Shown piece after piece: positions 34,687 to 43,802 of a stretch of 44,365 nucleotides of DNA. Every line of letters starts with the position of its first letter. Positions within the stretch are counted from its first letter, which is position 1. Under the pieces are notes generated by a model, which saw only the letters and a program-made list of their open reading frames with translations, searched no databases and had not been told where the DNA came from. Source of the DNA: CAZQKE01 sp964593865 (GTDB lineage: Bacteria; Chloroflexota; Anaerolineae; JAAYZQ01); contig CAZQKE010000139.1 in assembly GCA_964593865.1 (NCBI GenBank), positions 1 through 44,365 of the forward strand, read 5' to 3'. The position numbers were made by a program, and so were the translations under genes.

Positions 34687-37095
34687 ATGTCATCCTCCTT
34701 TGGCGATCTGGTCAGACAGCACCTCAGCCGCAAGCATGGCCTCAGCCAGAACAAACTGGCGGACGGCATCAACCAGGACCCCTCCGTCATCAGCAGAATG
34801 TGCAAAGGGCAACGCCTGACCGGCCCCCTCGCCCGCGAGCGCGTTTTGGAGATCATCCGCTGGTTTCACGCCCAGGGGGTACTTTCCTCTCTAAACGAGG
34901 CCAACGCCCTTCTAGAGGCCGCCGGCATGGCCCGTCTGAACGAAAAAGATTCAAGCGATGCAAGCGTCATCCGGCTTTTGCCCCCTCTACCCACCCCTTC
35001 GCAGGAAAAGCATCCGCCGCCCTTCCTGGCTCCGCGCCAACCCTCCTACCGTTTGGTGGGGCGGGAACGGTTCATCCGCCAACTCAAAAACCGCCTCTTC
35101 GCCCACGGCTCCGTCGCCCTGAGCGCGCTCAACGGCCTACCGGGGGTGGGCAAGACCGCATTGGCCATTGCCCTGGCCCACGACCCGGAAGTGCAAAGCC
35201 ATTTCCGCGACGGCATCCTCTGGGCAGCCCTGGGCCGCGATCCGGATGTGCTCTCCATTTTGGGCACGTGGGCACTGGCCCTGGGGTTCCGTTCCGAAGA
35301 GATCGCCCAGCGCAACACCATCAAGGACCGTCAACTGCTTCTGCGCACGGCGCTGGGCAACAGAAGAGTCTTGTTGGTCATAGACGACGCCTGGCAATCC
35401 GAGGCTGCCCTGGCCTTCAAAATCGGGGGGCCGTATTGCGCCCACCTCCTGACCACACGCCAGCCGGGGATCGCCGTAGACTTTGCCCGCGAAGGCATCG
35501 CCAAAGTATCCGAGCTGAACATTGAAGAGGGCTTGACCTTGCTGGCCAAATTGGCCCCGGAAGCCGTGGCCTCCGAACCGGAGACTGCCAGGGAGTTGGT
35601 GGCGGCCGTAGGGGGGCTACCCCTGGCGATTATCCTGATGGGCCGTTACCTGCGCAGAGAAATGGCAAGCGGACAACCGCGCCGCTTACACCAAGCCCTA
35701 CAACGGCTGCGCGACACCCACGCCAGATTGAAGATTGAACAACCACCCGCCCTGATCGGTGAGATGCCTGCCTATCCCAACCATGTGCCCCTTTCCTTGC
35801 AGGCGGCGATCACCTTAAGCGCAGAAACCCTGAGCGCAGAAGCCCGCCAAGCCCTGCAGGCCCTGGCCCTGTTCCCGCCCAAACCCAACACCTTTTCGGA
35901 AGAAGCAGCAACGGCTGCCATCGGCGGCCGGGTCGCCTTGCTGGATGAGCTCTACGACGCCGGTTTGCTGGAAAGCGCAGGAGAAGACCGCTATACCCTG
36001 CACCAGACCATTGCCGACTATGGGCGGGCCGGGGAGATCGACCCCGTCGCCTGCCGGCGCATGGTCGCCTATTTCGTCGACTATGCCCAAAAACACGAAC
36101 ACGACCACGACCTCCTCGGTCTGGAACAGGAGAACATCCTGGCCGCCTTGCAATGGGCCTTTTCCCTGAAGTTACACTCCCAGGCCGTGCAGGGCGTCAA
36201 TGCCATTGCCCATTTTTTGGAAGCGCGGGGTTTGTACGCTTTGGCCGAAACCTACCTGCGCCGGGCCCGTCAGGCGGCGATGGCCGTGGGCGATTGGAGC
36301 GGTCTGGCGATGACCCTCCTCCACAACGGTCGGATTCAACTGTGGCGCGGGGACTATGCCCAGGCCGAAGCAGAGTTCCGCCAGGGGCTGGCCCGCATCC
36401 AACGGAGCGAGCACCCCGTGGTAAGCAGCTTCCTGCTGGGGAACCTGGGGTGGCTGGCCATGCACCGAGGCGAATACGACTCGGCCGAGGAGTGCTACAA
36501 AGAAGCCCTGGCCCTTGCCCGCCAAGCCGACCACCGAGAACGGATCTGCTCCCTTTTGGCGAATCTGGGTGTATTGGCCTTTCAGCTGGGGAATGACCAA
36601 AAAGCAGAGGCCCTGTTCCAAGAAAGCCTGTCCATTGCCCGCCAGATCAATCACCGCGAGCGAATCAGCGACTTACTGCTCAACCTGGGCACGGTCAAGC
36701 AGCGACAAGGGGAACACGAGCAAGCCGAAGCCCTGTATCTGGAAAGCCTGACCATCGCCCAGGAGCTGGGACACCGCGAAAACATCTGTTTCCTGCTTTC
36801 GCACCTGGGGACGGTCTCGGCGCACCTGGGACGGTATGGGCTGGCCGAAATGTACCATCGGCAAGGATTGAAGCTGGCCCGGCAGATAGACAGCCGCTGG
36901 CTCCTCTGCCACGCCCTGGTGGAGTGGGGCGAATACCTGCTCGAACGGGGTCGCTGGGATCAAAGCGAAGCGGTCCTGCAGGAAGCGGCCGAGATGGCCC
37001 ACGGAACCGACATGCAAGAATTCGCCGCCCAATGCGCCAAAGGTCTGGCCCGCATCGCCCAAGCCAGGAGCGCAGCCGCCGAGGATACGGCCTAA
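34687..37095 (+). CDS. XRE-NB-ARC-TPR (STAND/NLR-like) regulator
   Basis: 802 aa. The N-terminal XRE-type helix-turn-helix (GDLVRQHLSRKHGLSQNKLADGINQDPSVISRM) is followed by an NB-ARC ATPase: Walker A GLPGVGKTALAIAL (about residue 152), Walker B VLLVIDDAW, and GGLPLAIILMGRYL, the GLPL motif. From about residue 500 TPR repeats occur (MTLLHNGRIQLWRGDYAQAEAEFRQGL, NLGWLAMHRGEYDSAEECYKEAL, NLGVLAFQLGNDQKAEALFQESL). Start at ATG 34687 with GGAG 8 bp upstream. Such proteins sense a ligand through the repeats and switch by ATP-driven oligomerisation. Here the adjacent operator block suggests a transcriptional role. Cytoplasmic. Confidence 0.93.
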   Translation: MSSSFGDLVRQHLSRKHGLSQNKLADGINQDPSVISRMCKGQRLTGPLARERVLEIIRWFHAQGVLSSLNEANALLEAAGMARLNEKDSSDASVIRLLPPLPTPSQEKHPPPFLAPRQPSYRLVGRERFIRQLKNRLFAHGSVALSALNGLPGVGKTALAIALAHDPEVQSHFRDGILWAALGRDPDVLSILGTWALALGFRSEEIAQRNTIKDRQLLLRTALGNRRVLLVIDDAWQSEAALAFKIGGPYCAHLLTTRQPGIAVDFAREGIAKVSELNIEEGLTLLAKLAPEAVASEPETARELVAAVGGLPLAIILMGRYLRREMASGQPRRLHQALQRLRDTHARLKIEQPPALIGEMPAYPNHVPLSLQAAITLSAETLSAEARQALQALALFPPKPNTFSEEAATAAIGGRVALLDELYDAGLLESAGEDRYTLHQTIADYGRAGEIDPVACRRMVAYFVDYAQKHEHDHDLLGLEQENILAALQWAFSLKLHSQAVQGVNAIAHFLEARGLYALAETYLRRARQAAMAVGDWSGLAMTLLHNGRIQLWRGDYAQAEAEFRQGLARIQRSEHPVVSSFLLGNLGWLAMHRGEYDSAEECYKEALALARQADHRERICSLLANLGVLAFQLGNDQKAEALFQESLSIARQINHRERISDLLLNLGTVKQRQGEHEQAEALYLESLTIAQELGHRENICFLLSHLGTVSAHLGRYGLAEMYHRQGLKLARQIDSRWLLCHALVEWGEYLLERGRWDQSEAVLQEAAEMAHGTDMQEFAAQCAKGLARIAQARSAAAEDTA

Positions 37096-37131
37096 CCCTC
37101 CGCCGATCCCCCGCCCCCGGCCACACACCGA

Positions 37132-37160
37132 TTGACGGCCGAGCCGTTGCATGTTATAAT
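37132..37160 (+). promoter_or_regulatory. Sigma-A type promoter of the glycosyltransferase operon
   Basis: TTGACG (37132-37137), 17-bp spacer, TATAAT (37155-37160), 67 bp before the GTG start at 37228. Confidence 0.9.
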
Positions 37161-37227
37161 CCCCGCCGTGAGCCGACCCACGCAGAGCGGCTGCCCGCAA
37201 CTGCAATCTGGATGAGCTAGGTGGACC

Positions 37228-38190
37228 GTGGAGAGGAACTTGGACATTTCGGTCGTCGTGCCGGTGCTGAACGAAGAAGAAAGCCTGCCCCACCTATACC
37301 GCAGCCTGAGCAAAGTGCTGCAGGAGCACAACTACAGTTACGAAATCATCCTGATTGACGACGGCAGCACCGACCGCAGCTTTGAAATCATGCGCGAGCT
37401 GGCCGCCCAAGACGCGCACCTGCGCGTAGTGCGCTTCCGGCGCAACTATGGGCAGACGGCGGCCTTTGCCGCCGGCTTTGACCGAGCGCAAGGTGAAGTG
37501 GTCATCACCATAGATGCCGACCTACAAAACGACCCTGCCGACATCCCAATCCTGATGGCAAAAATGGCCGAAGGGTACGACGTAGTCAGCGGCTGGCGGG
37601 TAGACCGCAAAGATCGCTTCTTGGACCGACGGCTGCCCTCCATCATCGCCAACAACCTGATCCGTTGGGCTACCGGCGTCCAGGTCCATGACAACGGCTG
37701 TTCCCTCAAAGCCTACCGCCGCGAAGTGTTGCAAGACGTGCATCTTTACGGCGAGATGCACCGTTTTCTCCCCGCCTTGGCCTATGCCGTAGGCGCCCGC
37801 GTGACCGAAGTCCCGGTACGCCACCACCCCCGCCGCTACGGCAAGGCCAAATACGGCCTGTCGCGCACGGTCAAAGTCTTTTTGGATATTATCGCCGTGC
37901 GCTTTCTGATGAGCTACTCCACCCGCCCCATCCACATCTTTGGCCTGTTGGGCTTGCTCGCCTTTGGCCTGGGCGCGGTCATCCTCCTTTACCTGGCCGT
38001 AGTACGGCTGTTCCTCTTGCAACCCATCGCCGACCGCCCCCTGGTGATGCTGGGCATCCTGCTGACCATGCTCGGCGTGCAACTGATCACCAGCGGCTTG
38101 TTGGCCGAACTGGTGATCCGCACCTACTATGAAAGCCAGGGCAAGCCGATCTACACCGTGCGTGAGGAGTTGCCTTGCGCGTCCTCATGA
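37228..38190 (+). CDS. GT2 family glycosyltransferase (DPM1/GtrB/ArnC-like)
   Basis: 320 aa. The N-terminal GT-A domain has ISVVVPVLNEEESLPHLYRSL, IILIDDGSTDRSFEIM and the metal-binding DAD in VVITIDADLQNDPADIP. Then come VSGWRVDRKDRFLDRRLPS and HHPRRYGKAKYGLSRTVKV, typical of polyprenyl-phosphate glycosyltransferases. Two C-terminal membrane helices (HIFGLLGLLAFGLGAVILLYL, LVMLGILLTMLGVQLITSGLL) anchor it. It probably transfers a sugar to undecaprenyl phosphate on the cytoplasmic face. The start is GTG with AGGTGG upstream. It overlaps the next gene by 16 bp. Confidence 0.93.
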   Translation: MERNLDISVVVPVLNEEESLPHLYRSLSKVLQEHNYSYEIILIDDGSTDRSFEIMRELAAQDAHLRVVRFRRNYGQTAAFAAGFDRAQGEVVITIDADLQNDPADIPILMAKMAEGYDVVSGWRVDRKDRFLDRRLPSIIANNLIRWATGVQVHDNGCSLKAYRREVLQDVHLYGEMHRFLPALAYAVGARVTEVPVRHHPRRYGKAKYGLSRTVKVFLDIIAVRFLMSYSTRPIHIFGLLGLLAFGLGAVILLYLAVVRLFLLQPIADRPLVMLGILLTMLGVQLITSGLLAELVIRTYYESQGKPIYTVREELPCASS

Positions 38191-39338
38191 TCGCCCCCAC
38201 CCCTTTCTTTGCCCACCGAGGCTGTCACGTCCGCATCTACGAAGAGGCGCGGGCCTTGCAATCGCTGGGCTGCCGGGTTGAGATCTGCACCTACCACCTG
38301 GGCGACGACCGTCCCGGCCTGCCCATCCACCGCACACTGCCCATCCCCTGGTACACCAAGCTGGAGGCGGGACCCTCTTGGCACAAACTGTACATTGACC
38401 TTTTGCTTTTGGGCAAGACGTGGAGCGCAGCCCGTCGCTTCCGCCCCCACGTACTCCACGGCCACCTGCACGAAGGCGCGGCCATCGGCCGGCTGGTAGG
38501 CCGCTTCCTGGGCATCCCCGTAGTGGGCGACTTTCAGGGCAGCCTTTCGGGCGAAATGCAAGCCCACGGCTTTATCAGGAGTCACCTGCTTTACCGCCTG
38601 GTCGCCCATCTTGAAGGCCGGATCGACCGTTGGCCCCAAGTGGCCGTCGCCTCGTGCAGCGACGTAGCCCGGGAATTGCGGGAGCGGTTCGGCGTTCGGA
38701 ATGTCATCTTGGCCCTGGACGGCGTGGATACCGAGACCTTCCGGCCCGACATTGCGCCGATCTCCTTACCGGGGCTGCCGCCGGGCCGCCGGGTCGTCGT
38801 CTACCTGGGGCTGCTGAACCCCTACCAGGGGGTGGACCACCTGCTGAGCGCGGCCCCCCACGTGCTGGCCCGTGTGCCCGACGCCCACTTTTTGGTGATG
38901 GGTTACCCCAACGTGGAAAAATACCGGCACATGGCCGAGGAACTGGGGATCGCCGAGCATGTCACCCTACCGGGCCGCATTGATTACGACCAAGCGGCCC
39001 GCTACCTGGTCCTGGGGCATGTCGCCGTCGGCCCCAAACTGTCCGAAACCGAATCCAACGGCAAACTCTACAACTACATGGCCTGTGGGCTGCCTACCGT
39101 CGCGTTTGACACGCCGCCCAGCCGCGAGATCTTGGGGGACTTGGGCGTCTATGCCCCGCGCGGCGACACAAAAGCCCTGGCCGAAGCCATCGCCGACCTA
39201 CTGGAGCGGCCCCAAGAAGCGCGGGACCTGGGCCGCCGATTGCGGCAGCGTGTGATAGAGCACTTTTCGTGGGCAAACACCGCCCGACAGCTGCTGCGAG
39301 CCTACGAGCAAAGCGGCTCTGTGGGCCATTCGGGGTAA
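38175..39338 (+). CDS. GT4 family glycosyltransferase
   Basis: 387 aa, GT-B fold. The N-terminus MRVLMIAPTPFFAHRGCHVRIYEEARAL is typical of GT4 enzymes with the glycine-rich acceptor loop. Glycos_transf_1 follows at about residues 200-360 (VVYLGLLNPYQGVDHLLSAA, NGKLYNYMACGLPTVAFDTPPSREIL, which includes the E-x7-E-like donor site). The start is TTG at 38175, 5 bp after GGAG; no ATG fits this N-terminus. Overlap with the GT2 gene and the following membrane protein suggests a lipid-linked glycan or glycolipid pathway. Donor unknown. Confidence 0.9.
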   Translation: MRVLMIAPTPFFAHRGCHVRIYEEARALQSLGCRVEICTYHLGDDRPGLPIHRTLPIPWYTKLEAGPSWHKLYIDLLLLGKTWSAARRFRPHVLHGHLHEGAAIGRLVGRFLGIPVVGDFQGSLSGEMQAHGFIRSHLLYRLVAHLEGRIDRWPQVAVASCSDVARELRERFGVRNVILALDGVDTETFRPDIAPISLPGLPPGRRVVVYLGLLNPYQGVDHLLSAAPHVLARVPDAHFLVMGYPNVEKYRHMAEELGIAEHVTLPGRIDYDQAARYLVLGHVAVGPKLSETESNGKLYNYMACGLPTVAFDTPPSREILGDLGVYAPRGDTKALAEAIADLLERPQEARDLGRRLRQRVIEHFSWANTARQLLRAYEQSGSVGHSG

Positions 39339-39371
39339 GAGAACCAAACCCTTGCACCACAAGGATTGACC

Positions 39372-40331
39372 ATGACCACAGGCCGACAGCGACACAAAAG
39401 GACATTGGACCTCTTCAAGATCGCCATCAGCCTGATAGGGCTGTTGATCATCCTCCTGACCCAGGACGTCAAGGAAGGCATCCGCCTGCTGCTGAATATG
39501 GAGTGGCTGCCCTTTGGGGCGGCCCTGCTCCTCCTCCTGTCCGGCGCGCTGGTGCGGGCCTACCGCTGGGGATGCCTGGTTTGGGCTTTAGGGGGGCACA
39601 TCCGTTGGCAACGGCTGGTGGAGCTATACTTTGTCGGCTCCTTTTTCAGCCAATTCCTGCCCACCGGCGTCGGCGGCGATGCGGTCAAAATGTACGAACT
39701 CTCCCGCGACGACCGCAAAGCGGCAGCCATCAGCTCCGTGCTGGTGGATCGCTTCTTGGGACTTTTCGTCCTGTTTGCCCTGGCCCTGTTGGCCTTGCTG
39801 TGGGGCTACCAATGGGTTGAACCCCAAGAGCGGCTGGTCATTGCTCTGGTGTTCGTCGGCAGCCTGATCGGTGTGGGGCTGCTATGGCAGCGCACCTGGC
39901 TTGAAGCGATAGGTCGCGGGCTGGGCATCAACCACCTGCTGGGCCGCGTCGGACTCTTGCGCGAACTGTACGAATCGCTGCACCTTTACGGCCCGACGGC
40001 CTTGCTCAAAGCGACGACGGCCTCCATTGCCTGGAACCTGATCCTGGTCGTGGGTTATTACCTCCTGGGCCTGGCCGTAGGAATTGCGCTGGAGCCGTGG
40101 TACTACTTTCTCTTTGTCCCCCTCATCTCCGCCGCCCTGCTCATCCCTTCCGTGGGGGGGCTGGGAATCCGCGAAGGCATCACCGTCATCCTTTTCTCCC
40201 AGGTCGGCGTGCCGGAATCCCAAGCACTGGCGTTGAGCTTGGCCTACCTGACGGTGCTCTGGATCCACGCGCTTATCGGAGCAGCCCTCTACTTCACCCA
40301 GGGGCTGCGGGAAGCACGGCGCCGACAATAG
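39372..40331 (+). CDS. Flippase-like/LPG-synthase membrane-domain protein (UPF0104)
   Basis: 319 aa, about eight hydrophobic segments (IAISLIGLLIILL, WLPFGAALLLLLSGALV, LVDRFLGLFVLFALALLALLWG, YFLFVPLISAALLIPSVGGLGIREG). VGSFFSQFLPTGVGGDAVKMYEL is the family's most conserved stretch. This family includes the membrane domain of lysylphosphatidylglycerol synthase and AglD-like proteins, thought to move lipid-linked molecules across the membrane. Start at ATG 39372, six bases after AAGGA; TTG at 39366 overlaps that ribosome-binding site. Third gene of the glycosyltransferase operon, so probably exporting or translocating its product. Confidence 0.9.
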   Translation: MTTGRQRHKRTLDLFKIAISLIGLLIILLTQDVKEGIRLLLNMEWLPFGAALLLLLSGALVRAYRWGCLVWALGGHIRWQRLVELYFVGSFFSQFLPTGVGGDAVKMYELSRDDRKAAAISSVLVDRFLGLFVLFALALLALLWGYQWVEPQERLVIALVFVGSLIGVGLLWQRTWLEAIGRGLGINHLLGRVGLLRELYESLHLYGPTALLKATTASIAWNLILVVGYYLLGLAVGIALEPWYYFLFVPLISAALLIPSVGGLGIREGITVILFSQVGVPESQALALSLAYLTVLWIHALIGAALYFTQGLREARRRQ

Positions 40332-40395
40332 GCCCATCACCCGCGATTTTGAAATGTCCTCTCCTCACCTCCACCCCAAAAACCTGCCCTCATTC

Positions 40396-40424
40396 TTGCC
40401 CTCCGCAGCATTTTCTAGTACAAT
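40396..40424 (+). promoter_or_regulatory. Likely sigma-A promoter of ygfK
   Basis: TTGCCC (40396-40401), 17-bp spacer, TACAAT (40419-40424), 33 bp before the GTG start at 40457. The -35 is weak. Confidence 0.55.
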
Positions 40425-40456
40425 ATGATGGTTGACAGGCTAAAAGGAGGTGCTCT

Positions 40457-43400
40457 GTGTCCGATACGATGAAACCCCAGCCCTTTGATGTGCTGCTCAA
40501 ATGGATCTTGGCCGAGCTGGAGGCCAACGGTTCGATTTTCGGCATTCACCGTTCCCTGTTTTACACGCCCAAGCCCAATGCCCCTTACGCCACCGAGATC
40601 TTTGATCTCCCCCTGGCAACGCCCGTCGGGCCTGCAGCAGGCCCCCACACCCAGCTCACCCAGAACATTATCGCCGCCTGGCTCGCCGGCGGGCGGTTCA
40701 TAGAGTTGAAGACGGTTCAGATCATGGATGAGCTGGAAATCCCCCGGCCCTGCATTGACATGGAGGATGAGGGCTACAACGTCGAATGGTCCCAGGAACT
40801 CAAGTTGGACCAATCGGCAGAGGAATATATCAAAGCCTGGGTGCTGATCCACATCCTGCGGCGGGTGTTGGGTTGGGAAGATACGCCCTTTGGCACGGTG
40901 TTCAACATGAGCATCGGCTACAACATGGAAGGCATCATGCAGCCGCCCATGCAACACTTTATGGACCGCCTCTTGGACGCCTCCGCCGAGATCGCAGAAA
41001 TCCAAGAAACCATCCGCACCGAATTCCCCCAATTTTCCGATCTCTCCATCCCCGACACGCTTACCAACAGCGTCACCCTTTCTACCATGCACGGTTGCCC
41101 ACCCGACGAAATAGAAGCCATCGCCCGCTACCTCCTGACCGAACGGAAGCTACACACCTTTGTCAAACTCAACCCCACCCTCCTGGGCCGAGAAGCGGTG
41201 TTGGACATCCTCCACAACCACCTGGGCTATCGGGAAATCCACATCCCGGAGCGGGTGTTCGAGCACGACCTGCAATACGACCGGGCGGTGGAGATGCTCG
41301 TCCGGCTGCGACAAGTCGCCGCCGAGCAAGGATTGACCTTCGGCGTCAAGCTGAGCAACACCCTGGCCATGGCCAACCACAAAGGCGCGCTGCCCGGCGA
41401 CGAAATGTACATGTCGGGCCGGGCGTTGTACCCCATCACCATGAACCTGTTTGCCAAACTGCGCCGCCAATTCCCCGACCTGCCGGTTTCCTACGCCGGC
41501 GGGGCCGATGCCCTGAACCTGCCGACCATCCTGGCCTGCGGGGCAAGGCCCGTCACCGCCGCCTCCGACCTGCTCAAGCCGGGCGGCTATTCGCGGCTGA
41601 CCCACTGGCTGGAAAACCTGGAAGCCGCCATGCAGGCCCAGGGCGCATCCGGCCTGGACGACCTGGCCCGCGACCCGGCGGCGGCCCTGGAACGGGCGGC
41701 AGAAGAAGCCCTGAGCGACCGCCGTTACCACAAAAACTACTTCCCTTACGGCCTGCCCAAAGTCGAATCGGGCCTGGACCTGTTCGACTGCGTCGTTGCC
41801 CCATGCATGGAGCAATGCGCCGTCCACCAGGACGTGCCCGCCTATGCCTGGCTCATCGCCCAGGGGGATTATGACCGCGCCCTGGAAGTCATCCTGGACC
41901 GCAACCCCTTGCCCGGCGTGACCGGCTATGTCTGCACCCACCTGTGCCAAACCCGCTGCACGCGGAACGATTATGAAGAACCGGTGGCGATCCGGGCATT
42001 GAAACGCTTTGCCTTTGAGCGAGGAAAATGGGAACCCAAGACGGAGGATCACTCCACCGACGGCCGGCCTGCGGTGGCCGTGGTGGGCAGCGGCCCCTCC
42101 GGGCTGAGCGCAGCCTATTTCCTCGCCCGGCGTGGCGTCCCCGTGACCGTTTTTGAAGCGCGGGACGTGGTGGGCGGTATGATGCGCCTGGTCCCCACCT
42201 TCCGCCTGCCCGATGCCGTCATCCGAGAAGACGTGGAACGCATCACCGCCCTGGGCGTAGAGATCAAGCTGAACCATCCTCTCACCGCGCCGCCGGAGAC
42301 GCTGCTGGAACAGGGATTTGCCGCCGTCTACATCGCCACCGGGTTCCAAAAGGACGCCCCCCTGCCCATTGAAGGGGTGGAAGGCGAGGGTGTCTGGGCC
42401 GCCCTAGACCTGCTGGACCGGGTGCGGCGCGGCGAGCGGCCCGACCTGGGTCGGCGGGTGCTGGTCATCGGCGGCGGCGATACGGCCATGGACGCGGCAC
42501 GGGTCGCCAAACGGCTCGGCGGTCAACCGGCAACCATCGTCTACCGCCGCAGCCGGGCCGAAATGCCCGCCAGCGACGAAGAAAAGGAAGGAGCCTTTGA
42601 GGAAGGAACCCGCCTGGTGGAGCTGGCCTCCCCCCTGCGCGTCATCCGACAGGAAGGCCGCGTCGTCGCCCTGGAGTGCATCCGCAACCGCCTGGGCGAA
42701 CCGGACGCCTCCGGTCGCCGCCGCCCCGAACCGATCCCCGGCAGCGAGTTCCAGATCGCGTGCGACGCCGTCATCATCGCCATCGGCCAACGACCCGACC
42801 TGGACTTTTTGCAGGGCAGCGGCCTGCGCCTGCACCGCAACGGCTCCATCGTCGCCGACCCGGAAACCGGCGCAACGGACGTGCCCCACATCTACGCCGG
42901 TGGCGATGTGGTGGAGGGGCCGCACAGCATCATCGCCGCCTGTGAGGACGGACGACGGGCCGCCGAAGCGATCCTGCAAGAACTGGGAATCGGGGATCCG
43001 TCGCCGGTGGCCGGGCTATCGCCCCAACTGTCGGCGGAAGAAATCTTGGCGGTCAAGCGGCAACGGACGCGGAAGGAACTGCAACACCAAGCGGATACGA
43101 TCCCGCCGGAGATGCGGACCGACTTTACCCTCATTGAAGCCACCTTCACCGAAGAAGAAGCCCAGGCCGAAGCCCGCCGCTGCCTGCAATGCACCACCTT
43201 CTGCGACAAGTGCGTGGAAGTCTGCCCCAACCGGGCCAACCTGACCTACCACATTGAACCGGTCCACTGGACGCTGCCGGTCCTGGCCTGTGAGAACGGC
43301 GACCTGCGCATCGTGGGAGAAGAAACATTCCGCGTCGAGCAGACCCGCCAAATCCTGCACCTGGACGACTTTTGCAACGAGTGCGGCAACTGCGCCACCT

Positions 43401-43738
43401 TCTGCGTCCATCGGGGCAAACCCTACACCGAAAAACCCCGCCTCTTCCTGCAAGAGAACGATTGGCAGCAGGAAAACGACAACGCCTTCCTGATCCAGGG
43501 CAACACCATCCGGCGGCGAGAAGGCGGGCGGGAAATGCGGCTGACGGCAAAGGATGGAGGCTGGGTGTTTGAAAATGAACAGGTGCGCGTCAGCCTGTCG
43601 GGCAATTGGGAGTTGGAAACCGGGAATTGGGAATTGAAAAACACGTTTGCAGGAACGCTATCGCTGAAAGAAGCGGCGGAAATGGCCGTGCTCTTCAAGG
43701 GGGTCACAACCTCGCTGCCGTTCCTGCCGATTGCATAG
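40457..43738 (+). CDS. ygfK: YgfK-type Fe-S/flavin oxidoreductase (putative selenate reductase subunit)
   Basis: 1093 aa. The N-terminal ~450 residues are dihydroorotate dehydrogenase-like (YATEIFDLPLATPVGPAAGPHTQL, FIELKTVQIMDELEIPRPCIDMEDEGYNVEWSQELKL). A GltD-like NAD(P)H/FAD module follows: VVGSGPSGLSAAYFLARRG (about residue 543) and VLVIGGGDTAMDAARVAKRLGG (about 671). Cysteine-rich Fe-S segments precede it (CMEQCAVHQDVPAY, CTHLCQTRCTRNDYEEP). The C-terminus has two 4Fe-4S clusters (CLQCTTFCDKCVEVCP and CNECGNCATFC). The start is GTG with AAGGAGG upstream. In other bacteria ygfK lies with selenium-dependent molybdenum hydroxylase genes; the next gene here is such an Fe-S subunit. Role: electron transfer for purine or related catabolism (inferred). 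Confidence 0.92.
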   Translation: MSDTMKPQPFDVLLKWILAELEANGSIFGIHRSLFYTPKPNAPYATEIFDLPLATPVGPAAGPHTQLTQNIIAAWLAGGRFIELKTVQIMDELEIPRPCIDMEDEGYNVEWSQELKLDQSAEEYIKAWVLIHILRRVLGWEDTPFGTVFNMSIGYNMEGIMQPPMQHFMDRLLDASAEIAEIQETIRTEFPQFSDLSIPDTLTNSVTLSTMHGCPPDEIEAIARYLLTERKLHTFVKLNPTLLGREAVLDILHNHLGYREIHIPERVFEHDLQYDRAVEMLVRLRQVAAEQGLTFGVKLSNTLAMANHKGALPGDEMYMSGRALYPITMNLFAKLRRQFPDLPVSYAGGADALNLPTILACGARPVTAASDLLKPGGYSRLTHWLENLEAAMQAQGASGLDDLARDPAAALERAAEEALSDRRYHKNYFPYGLPKVESGLDLFDCVVAPCMEQCAVHQDVPAYAWLIAQGDYDRALEVILDRNPLPGVTGYVCTHLCQTRCTRNDYEEPVAIRALKRFAFERGKWEPKTEDHSTDGRPAVAVVGSGPSGLSAAYFLARRGVPVTVFEARDVVGGMMRLVPTFRLPDAVIREDVERITALGVEIKLNHPLTAPPETLLEQGFAAVYIATGFQKDAPLPIEGVEGEGVWAALDLLDRVRRGERPDLGRRVLVIGGGDTAMDAARVAKRLGGQPATIVYRRSRAEMPASDEEKEGAFEEGTRLVELASPLRVIRQEGRVVALECIRNRLGEPDASGRRRPEPIPGSEFQIACDAVIIAIGQRPDLDFLQGSGLRLHRNGSIVADPETGATDVPHIYAGGDVVEGPHSIIAACEDGRRAAEAILQELGIGDPSPVAGLSPQLSAEEILAVKRQRTRKELQHQADTIPPEMRTDFTLIEATFTEEEAQAEARRCLQCTTFCDKCVEVCPNRANLTYHIEPVHWTLPVLACENGDLRIVGEETFRVEQTRQILHLDDFCNECGNCATFCVHRGKPYTEKPRLFLQENDWQQENDNAFLIQGNTIRRREGGREMRLTAKDGGWVFENEQVRVSLSGNWELETGNWELKNTFAGTLSLKEAAEMAVLFKGVTTSLPFLPIA

Positions 43739-43802
43739 CGGGAACACGAGGGGAGTAGAGAGGCTTCGGCCCGCCCGCCGTTGAAACCGCTTGGAGGCTC
43801 AA

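Noticed and set aside
34687..37095. XRE protein as a toxin-antitoxin antitoxin
   Set aside because: The protein is 802 aa with NB-ARC and TPR domains, and no small toxin gene is adjacent.
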